Of a DNA stretch of 64,000 bases, positions 56,049 through 64,000 are shown in pieces. Source of the stretch: Streptomyces sp. SW4 (lineage in GTDB: Bacteria; Actinomycetota; Actinomycetes; Streptomycetales; Streptomycetaceae). The stretch spans positions 1,922,001-1,986,000 of the forward strand of contig QKWM01000004.1 of assembly GCA_003248315.1 (NCBI GenBank), given 5' to 3'. A program made the translations under genes and the position numbers. The notes under the pieces were generated by a model, which did not search any database, had not been told where the DNA came from, and saw nothing but the letters and a program-made list of their open reading frames with translations. How positions within the stretch are numbered: the first letter of the stretch is position 1; each line of letters starts with the position of its first letter.

Positions 56049-56648
56049 TCAGCTGCGCGCCCGAGGTTTAGGGAGATCCATCAGAAGCCCCCTCACTCGC
56101 TCACACCCCTGACGGGGCGAGTTGGGGCGCGGGACGGGGGCCGGTGAGCGCACTCCTACCCGTGTGCGGGTCGCCACCAGCTGCCCGTCCTGCGGGTACG
56201 CGTGCCAGGTCCGCCACTGCACCTGGCCGCCCTGGCGCTGGGCCAGCAGGGCCGTGAAGGCGTGCGGGCTGCCGGGGAAGACGCCGGCGAGGCCGTGCGG
56301 ATGGTCGGAGACCAGCGCCAGCAACTCCTGCGCCCGGCCCGCGAAGGAGCCGGGCGACAGCAGCTCCACGCGGGCCGCGAACTCGTACTCCCAGTCGCCG
56401 ACCCGCTTGGCCACGCCCAGCGGGAGCGGGGTGCTGCTGCCCGGGATGCACGCCACCGTCTCCGAGCACAGGCCCCGCTCCTCCTCCAGAAGCACCTGGT
56501 GGGAAGCGCCGAGAAGTCTCAACTGCATCCTCGCCCCGGCCAGTTCGAGGTCGAGCGTGGCCAGCGCGGGCAGCGGTTCGCGCCCCAGCGCCCAGGCGAG
56601 GTCGGCGGCGCGCGTGTCGGTGTAGGCGGTGTTCAGGGTCGTGAGCAT
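56049..56648 (-). CDS. DUF2617 family protein
   Basis: 199 residues from ATG 56648 (MLTTLNTAYTDTRAADLAWALGREPLPALATLDLELAGARMQLRLLGASHQVLL). Further blocks are CSETVACIPG, DWEYEFAARVELLSPGSFAGRAQELLALVSDHPHGLAGVFPGSPHAFTALLA and QWRTWHAYPQDGQLVATRT, all typical of DUF2617, which accompanies the membrane spermidine synthase in Streptomyces. The last 30 residues are Arg/Pro-rich and may not be conserved. The function is unknown. The upstream gap (56649-56966) includes an AT-rich island near 56790-56840. Confidence 0.85.
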   Translation of the reverse strand: MLTTLNTAYTDTRAADLAWALGREPLPALATLDLELAGARMQLRLLGASHQVLLEEERGLCSETVACIPGSSTPLPLGVAKRVGDWEYEFAARVELLSPGSFAGRAQELLALVSDHPHGLAGVFPGSPHAFTALLAQRQGGQVQWRTWHAYPQDGQLVATRTRVGVRSPAPVPRPNSPRQGCERVRGLLMDLPKPRARS

Positions 56649-56966
56649 GGATCGGCTCCGCAAGCACACAAAGGGGAGGAAGGGCGGGTCCTGTGCACGC
56701 CGGTCGCACCGGGCGTGCGGCCCGGTCAGCCCGTTCGGCCGGTCAGGTGGGGTCCGCGGAAGGTCCGAGGGGCTGCGTCGGTGAGCAAGAGCGAATCATG
56801 AACTGAGGCGGCGCCACAGCGTTTTTACCCAACTTCGTGGGCTTTCCATCCCTCAGAGGGCCCCCAGCGCAACTGTTCAACCACGGCGCGCGCCCCATCC
56901 GGTGAGCGTGCGCCGGTGCGTGCGACCGCACATGGGGAGCGGTGCGCGGATCCCGGCGTACGGGAA

Positions 56967-56996
56967 ACGGGGCCCGCTCCCAGGCGCGGGCCCCGT
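56967..56996 (-). terminator. Terminator after Gly/Cys-rich membrane protein 1
   Basis: ACGGGGCCCGC and GCGGGCCCCGT form a perfect 11-bp stem with an 8-base loop, 46 bases past the stop at 57042. Confidence 0.8.
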
Positions 56997-57041
56997 GGGA
57001 CGGATGCGGTTTCCCCGCGTCCGAGGCTCGGCTGCCCCGTG

Positions 57042-57265
57042 TCAGCCGCCGCCTCCACCGCATCCGCCGCCTCCTCCCCGCAGGAGGAGCCACCACCGCA
57101 GGACGAGCCGCCCGAGGAGCAGCCGCCGCCGCTGTCACCGCCGGCCCACCAGCTGCCCCGTCCGCGGCCGTGCACCGGACGGCCGGCCGCCTTCCCCCGC
57201 CGCGCGCAGAGGCTGGAGAGGGAGAAGAAGACGGCCAGGCCGATCACGATCAGTACGATCATCAT
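57042..57265 (-). CDS. Gly/Cys-rich single-pass mini-protein 1 (one frameshift)
   Basis: About 74 residues. MMIVLIVIGLAVFFSLSSLC is one transmembrane helix. A short basic stretch, GSWWAGGDSGGG, and a tail of Cys separated by Gly/Ser follow (CSSGGSSCGGGSSC, then CGGGG after one base is restored near 57083). GGGAG lies before ATG 57265. The WWAGG and Cys-Gly tail recur in the protein at 57384-57698. Disordered glycine tails occur in TPM/YgcG-type proteins, but the regular Cys are unusual. The function is unknown. Confidence 0.6.
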
Positions 57266-57383
57266 GACGTCGCTCCCTTCCGGCGACCGCGACGACCGGA
57301 GCCGAAGCCGCAGCCGCAGTCGCGGCCGCCGCCCGTGCCGAAGCCGCCGACGCCGACGGGCACGAGACGTCCGCAGGCCCGGG

Positions 57384-57698
57384 TCAGCATCCGCCACCTC
57401 CGCCGCATCCGCCTCCGCCGCCGCCTCCGCCGCCGCAGGACGAGGAGGAGCCGCCACCGCAGGAGTGGCCTCCCCAGGAGCCCCGTCGGACCCGCCGGAC
57501 CCGCCGGACGAGCCGTAGTCCCCGATGGCGATCCCGCCGGCCCACCAGCTGTTGCTGTCGCTGCCGCCGCCCCCGTCCGGCGGCGCGCGCCCGCCGGCCG
57601 GCGGGCCCCCGTCCGTCGCCGGCGGCCGCGAAGGCCGCGGCCACCGCGGTCACCAGGGCGACCAGGACGATCACTGCAAGGATGATGCCGAAGACCAT
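57384..57698 (-). CDS. Gly/Cys-rich single-pass mini-protein 2 (frameshifted)
   Basis: About 105 residues. MVFGIILAVIVLVALVTAVAAAFAA is one transmembrane helix. The repaired middle reads SDSNSWWAGGIAIGDYGSS, and the tail reads WGGHSCGGGSSSSCGGGG ending in CGGGGGC. Breaks near 57615 and 57487. It precedes mini-protein 1 on the same strand by 118 bp and shares its layout, so the two are probably duplicated and co-expressed. I do not recognise the family. Confidence 0.6.
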   Translation of the reverse strand: MVFGIILAVIVLVALVTAVAAAFAAAGDGRGPAGRRARAAGRGRRQRQQQLVGRRDRHRGLRLVRRVRRVRRGSWGGHSCGGGSSSSCGGGGGGGGGCGGGGGC

Positions 57699-57848
57699 GG
57701 CGTCACCCCCTTTCGTGCCCGAAGCTCGAAGTGCTCGAAGCAACCCCCCGTGGGCGCCTCGCTCGTTGCGTGACCGGGACATGCCCTTGGCCGATGCGCC
57801 CCAAAGCAGAGTTGAGGAACTCCAGAGCTTCGGCGCAGGATGGCGCGC

Positions 57849-59039
57849 ATGACCTCCACCTCGCGCCCCTTCCTCAACCGCCGCCTCGCCGAGTTCGGGA
57901 CGACGATCTTCGCCGAGATGTCCGCGCTGGCGGTGCGGACCGGGGCGATCAACCTGGGCCAGGGCTTCCCGGACACGGACGGCCCCGAGGAGGTCAGGGA
58001 GGCCGCGGTGCGGGCGCTGCGCGACGGCCGCGGCAACCAGTACCCGCCGGGCCCCGGCGTCCCCGAGCTGCGCGAGGCGATCGCCGCGCACCAGCACCGC
58101 CACTACGGCCTGTCCTACGATCCGGACACGGAGGTCCTGGTGACGGCCGGCGCCACGGAGGCCATCGCCGCCGCGCTGCTCGCCCTGGTGGAGCCCGGCG
58201 ACGAGGTGATCGCGTTCGAGCCGTACTACGACTCGTACGCGGCCTGCGTCGCCATGGCCGGCGGCACCCGGGTCCCGGTCACGCTCCGCCCGCCCGCCGA
58301 GGGCCACGGGCCGTTCCGCCTCGACCTGGACGAGCTGCGGGACGCCGTCACCGACCGCACCCGGCTGCTGCTGATCAACACCCCGCACAACCCCACCGGC
58401 ACGGTGCTGACCCGCCAGGAGCTGGCGGCGATCGCGGAGCTGGCCGTCGAGCGGGACCTGCTGGTGGTGACGGACGAGGTGTACGAGCACCTGGTCTTCG
58501 ACGACGCCGAGCACGTGCCGCTGGCGTCCTTCCCCGGGATGCGCGAGCGCACGGTGAGCATTTCGTCGAGCGGAAAGACGTTTTCGTTCACCGGGTGGAA
58601 GGTCGGCTGGATCACCGCCGCCCCGGCGCTGGTCACGGCGGTGCGGTCGGCCAAGCAGTACCTGACGTACGTCTCCGCGGGGCCCTTCCAGTACGCCGTC
58701 GCCGAGGCCCTCGCGCTGCCCGGCTCCTACTTCACCGGTCTGCGGGACGACCTGCGGGCCAAGCGGGACCTGCTGGCGGCGGGGCTCGCGGAGGCCGGGT
58801 TCGGCGTGCACCGCCCGGCCGGCACGTACTTCGTCACCACCGACATCCGCCCCCTCGGGCACGGCGACGGCTTCGCGTTCTGCCGCGCCCTGCCGGAGCG
58901 GGCCGGCGTCGTCGCCATCCCCAACGCCGTCTTCTACGACCACCGGGAGGCCGGCGCCCCGTTCGTCCGCTTCGCGTTCTGCAAGCGGATCCCCGTCCTG
59001 GAGGAAGCCGTCGCGCGGCTCAAGGGGCTCGCCGGCTGA
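57849..59039 (+). CDS. Pyridoxal-phosphate-dependent aminotransferase, class I/II
   Basis: 396 residues from ATG 57849 (AGGA eight bases upstream; ATG 57840 is in frame). Intact. INLGQGFPDTDGPEEVREAAVRAL; ATEAIAAALLALVEPGDEVIAFEPYYDSY; NTPHNPTGTVLT; VVTDEVYEHLVF; Schiff-base Lys in SSSGKTFSFTGWKVGW; C-terminal Arg region FVRFAFCKR. It resembles the kynurenine/glutamine-type (KAT/DapC-like) subgroup of class I aminotransferases. The substrate cannot be fixed, although a kynurenine link is tempting given kynU 11 kb away. Confidence 0.93.
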   Translation: MTSTSRPFLNRRLAEFGTTIFAEMSALAVRTGAINLGQGFPDTDGPEEVREAAVRALRDGRGNQYPPGPGVPELREAIAAHQHRHYGLSYDPDTEVLVTAGATEAIAAALLALVEPGDEVIAFEPYYDSYAACVAMAGGTRVPVTLRPPAEGHGPFRLDLDELRDAVTDRTRLLLINTPHNPTGTVLTRQELAAIAELAVERDLLVVTDEVYEHLVFDDAEHVPLASFPGMRERTVSISSSGKTFSFTGWKVGWITAAPALVTAVRSAKQYLTYVSAGPFQYAVAEALALPGSYFTGLRDDLRAKRDLLAAGLAEAGFGVHRPAGTYFVTTDIRPLGHGDGFAFCRALPERAGVVAIPNAVFYDHREAGAPFVRFAFCKRIPVLEEAVARLKGLAG

Positions 59040-59126
59040 GCCGACCGGGCGGTTCGCGGCCCGCTGCGTCACGCACACGGACGCGGCCCGCTCGCCATCC
59101 GCGCGGGGCCCCTGCATCGTGCCGGT

Positions 59127-60356
59127 GTGACCCGTGCCAGCACGCTCGTCCGCCCCGCCGGGACCCGGCCGGCGCCGGACGCCGGAGGGAGCCGCGGCCG
59201 GCCTCCCGGCCGCTCCCCGGGCTCCGGCTCTCCCCCGCGGCATGGCTGTGGACGGCCGTCGGACTGTTCCTCGCCGCCCGGCTCACCGGCACCGCCGTGC
59301 TGGCGGCCGTCGCACGGGCCGCCGGGCGCGACCCGCTCACCCTGCTCGGCCACACCTGGGACTCGCGCTGGTACCTGGGCATCGCCGCCGACGGCTACGG
59401 CCGCACCCTGTACTTCCCGCCCGACATCGTCCAGAGCGACCTGGCGTTCTTCCCGCTCTACCCGGCGCTCGTGCGCGCGTTCTCGGCCGTGCTCCCCGGC
59501 GGTGGGGCGACGGCCGCGCTGCTGCTGTCGTGGGCCGCCGCCGTGGTCGCGGCCTGCGGCATCCACGCCCTCGGCGCCCGGCTGTACGGGCGGGCCGTCG
59601 CCACCGCCGCGGTCGTGCTGTGGGGCCTGCTGCCGCACTCCGTGGTGCTGTCGCTGGCCTACACCGAGCCGCTGCTCACCGCCTGCGCCGCCTGGGCGCT
59701 GTACGCCGTGCTGACCGGCCGCTGGCTGTGGGCGGGGCCCTGGCCGCGCTGGCCGGCCTCGCCCGCCCCAACGGCATCGCGGTCGCGGCGGCGGTGCTGG
59801 CCGCCGCCGGGCTGGAGGTCTGGCGCCACCGGCGCCGCCCCGGCCGGATCACCCACAGGCTGTGGACGGGCGCGGCGCTCGCCCCGCTGGGCTGGGCGGC
59901 GTACGTCCTGTGGGTCGGGCACCGCGCCGGCGACCTGTTCGGCGGCTACTTCGCGGTGCAGCGCGGCTGGGGCTCCACCTTCGACCTGGGCCGGGACGCC
60001 GTGCGCTCGGTGCGGCACCTGCTGCTGCGCGGCGACCGGCTGGACGTCCCGTCGCCCTGCTGACCGTCGCCGCGGCCGTCCTGCTCTTCGTCCTGCTGGC
60101 CCTGGACCGGCCCCCGCTGCCGCTGCTCGTCTACAGCGGCGTCCTGCTGCTGATCGCGCTCGGCGGGGCGGGGTTCTTCGCCTCGAAGCCGCGCTTCCTG
60201 CTGCCCGCCTTCCCGCTGCTGCTGCCGCCGGCGCGGGCCCTGGTGCGCACGGCGAGAGCCCGGCCCTGGCACGCCACCGCGGTGGTCTGCGCCCTGGCCG
60301 GGCTCTCCTTCACGTACGGCGCGTACCTGGTCGTACTCGCCGACACGCCGTTGTAG
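59127..60356 (+). CDS. PIG-V-type mannosyltransferase-like membrane protein (frameshifted)
   Basis: About 410 residues with eight or more transmembrane helices. After a Pro/Arg-rich leader (possible break near 59200): LSPAAWLWTAVGLFLAARL, then the lumenal loop WDSRWYLGIAADGYG with the DxxW/Y acidic motif of GT-C enzymes, SDLAFFPLYPALVRAF, LSLAYTEPLLTACAAWALYA, GLARPNGIAVAAAVLAAA, GGAGFFASKPRFLLPAFPLLLP. Breaks near 59745 and 60045. GT-C proteins use polyprenyl-phosphate mannose on the outer face. GTG 59127 is the assumed start. Confidence 0.87.
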
Positions 60357-60364
60357 GGGGCGGA

Positions 60365-60898
60365 CTACTCCTCGCCGTCCTGGGGCTTGTCCGCGTCGTT
60401 GACCTCCTGCTCCAGGCCGAGCTGCTCCACCAGCCACCGGTCGAACTCGATGGCGGCGCGCACCCAGCTCACCGTGGAGGAGACGAAGTGCTCCAGGCTG
60501 ACGCCCATGCCGATCAGCATCTGGGCCTCGCCGATCAGGCGGACGGTGCCGTCGTCGTGGGTGTGGGTGTAGAGCTTGGGCCACAGCGTGCGGCGGTTCC
60601 AGTCGTCGATGGACTCCAGCAGCTGGGGCTTCTCGTCGATCTTGTGGGGCCGGTCGTAGAACGTCCGCACCGAGAAGACCTGCTGGTCGCCCTCGCCGCG
60701 GAACATGAAGTACGTACGGAACTGCTCCCACGGCGCCGCGAGGTCGCCCTCGTCGTCGACGACGTACTTCAGCTCCATCTGTTCGAGGAGCTGCTTCACG
60801 AGGTCCTGATCCGGGACGACGGGGCCCGCCGGTCCCTGGGGCTGCGGCTCGGGCTGCTGGCCCCCGAAGTTCGGAATCGAGGACGGGTCGATGCTCAC
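60365..60898 (-). CDS. YbjN domain-containing protein
   Basis: 177 residues from GTG 60898 (MSIDPSSIPNFGGQQPE), preceded by AAGGGA. Intact. The Pro/Gln-rich N-terminus is followed by the YbjN fold: LVKQLLEQMELKYVVDDEGDLAAPWEQFRTYFMFRGEGDQQVFSVRTFYD, WNRRTLWPKLYTHTHDDGTVRLIGEAQMLIGMGVSLEHFVSSTVSWVRAAIEFDRWLVEQLG. This class III secretion-chaperone-like fold is common in actinobacteria; the role is unknown. It converges with the mannosyltransferase, whose stop is eight bases away. Confidence 0.9.
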   Translation of the reverse strand: MSIDPSSIPNFGGQQPEPQPQGPAGPVVPDQDLVKQLLEQMELKYVVDDEGDLAAPWEQFRTYFMFRGEGDQQVFSVRTFYDRPHKIDEKPQLLESIDDWNRRTLWPKLYTHTHDDGTVRLIGEAQMLIGMGVSLEHFVSSTVSWVRAAIEFDRWLVEQLGLEQEVNDADKPQDGEE

Positions 60899-61085
60899 CG
60901 TGATTTTCCCTTCGTACGGATCCCGCCATCCTCCCCCATGCGGGGAGGGGGGTGGCAAGCCTGCCGGGGCGCTGTCAGCCGTGGGCTGACATGATCCGGC
61001 CGGTCGGGTGGACGCCCTGGCCGACTACCCGCTGGGGCGGACCGGAACCGGCCCGCCCGCCGGGACCCGCGTCCGGGAAGGGACC

Positions 61086-61122
61086 GCGCGGCGGCCCGCC
61101 CGCGGGGCAGGGGCCGCCGCGC
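61086..61122 (-). terminator. Terminator after clpB
   Basis: GCGCGGCGGCCC (61086-61097) pairs exactly with GGGCCGCCGCGC (61111-61122), starting five bases after the clpB stop at 61128. Confidence 0.85.
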
Positions 61123-61127
61123 CGTGC

Positions 61128-63728
<2,601 letters not shown>

Positions 63729-63786
63729 GTTCGGGTTCTCCTCCTAGCGTCCAGCGTCCAGTACTGACTCAGTCAACGTACACAAA

Positions 63787-63807
63787 GTTGAGTCTATTCC
63801 ACTCAAG
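63787..63807 (-). promoter_or_regulatory. HAIR-type inverted repeat (HspR operator) upstream of clpB
   Basis: GTTGAGT-N7-ACTCAAG matches the HAIR consensus CTTGAGT-N7-ACTCAAG at 13 of 14 positions, with exact spacing, 59 bp before the clpB start. In S. coelicolor the dnaK operon, clpB and lon are known HspR targets. The remaining bases to 64000 hold no gene I can support. Confidence 0.88.
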
Positions 63808-64000
63808 GCCGAAACGGGGCCCCGGCGGGGCGAGCGGGACGGGAAGGCGGACGCGGGAGGCCGGCGAGGGTGCGGCGGCACACGCAGCCGACACCGGCCG
63901 GGACTACGGGCGGCACGGGGGCGGGGTACGGGGGTACGGCTTTCGGCCAGTACGGGTAACCGGTGGATGCCGGTAAATGTCCCCACAAACTGCAGCGGCG

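Noticed and set aside
57384..59243. A 619-codon minus-strand frame opposite the aminotransferase
   Set aside because: It lies opposite an intact, well-motified aminotransferase; only its last part coincides with mini-protein 2. The rest is a shadow.

Overview
The window comes from a Streptomyces chromosome. It has very high G+C with strong third-position GC bias, GTG and TTG starts, NarL-type two-component pairs and ECF sigma factors. The gene order (ask-asd, recR-ybaB, purA, fba-pyrE, clpB) matches, from memory, the core segment of Streptomyces coelicolor around SCO3610-SCO3661. I see no tRNA, rRNA, insertion sequence, prophage or CRISPR array.

Layout. 1-8 kb: an S9 peptidase, SURF1, an ECF sigma factor with its membrane partner, and the ask-asd aspartate pathway operon. 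8.2-23.2 kb: housekeeping genes (DUF5063, recR, ybaB) interleaved with what looks like a signalling or conflict island. The island holds an NB-ARC/TPR NLR-like ATPase overlapping a small membrane protein that shares its N-terminal motif, a SLATT-type membrane effector candidate, a Trypco1 protein followed by a trypsin-STAND-WD40 giant, a membrane-anchored PstS-like protein and a Ser/Thr kinase. 23.4-28.2 kb: a MarR/DJ-1 operon with a twin-palindrome operator, a class III aminotransferase, a GntR regulator and small conserved proteins. 28.4-31.4 kb: purA-DUF3515 and a divergent, degenerate DAG-kinase-fold protein. 31.6-36.1 kb: a GbsR/MarR regulator divergent from a drug-type ABC exporter across a 20-bp perfect palindrome, then a P450. 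36.4-37.5 kb: a short leader peptide and two tandem RNHCP zinc-ribbon proteins. 37.5-43.9 kb: two tandem NarL-type two-component systems in one apparent transcription unit with an acyltransferase and a hydrolase. 44.4-47.5 kb: tryptophan-to-anthranilate genes (hydrolase/formamidase candidate, kynureninase, tryptophan 2,3-dioxygenase). 47.7-51.8 kb: DUF3151, fba, pyrE, an aldose epimerase and a CoxG-like protein. 51.9-57.7 kb: a third two-component system, a membrane spermidine synthase, DUF2617 and two Gly/Cys-rich membrane mini-proteins. 57.8-63.7 kb: an aminotransferase, a mannosyltransferase, YbjN and clpB with a HAIR-type heat-shock operator.

A caveat governs the annotation. About 35 of the 57 coding regions, including essential ones (purA, asd, recR), change reading frame one or more times. 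Where I checked, nearly every case is repaired by adding one G or C to a short G/C run, so I read these as sequencing or assembly deletions, not true pseudogenes. Coordinates are given for the intact gene as it would read after repair. Many long open frames on the opposite strand are GC-bias shadows and are left out.

A second general feature is the frequency of GC-rich tandem repeat arrays with unrelated units in intergenic gaps, notably the roughly 550-bp block at 13.85-14.40 kb.
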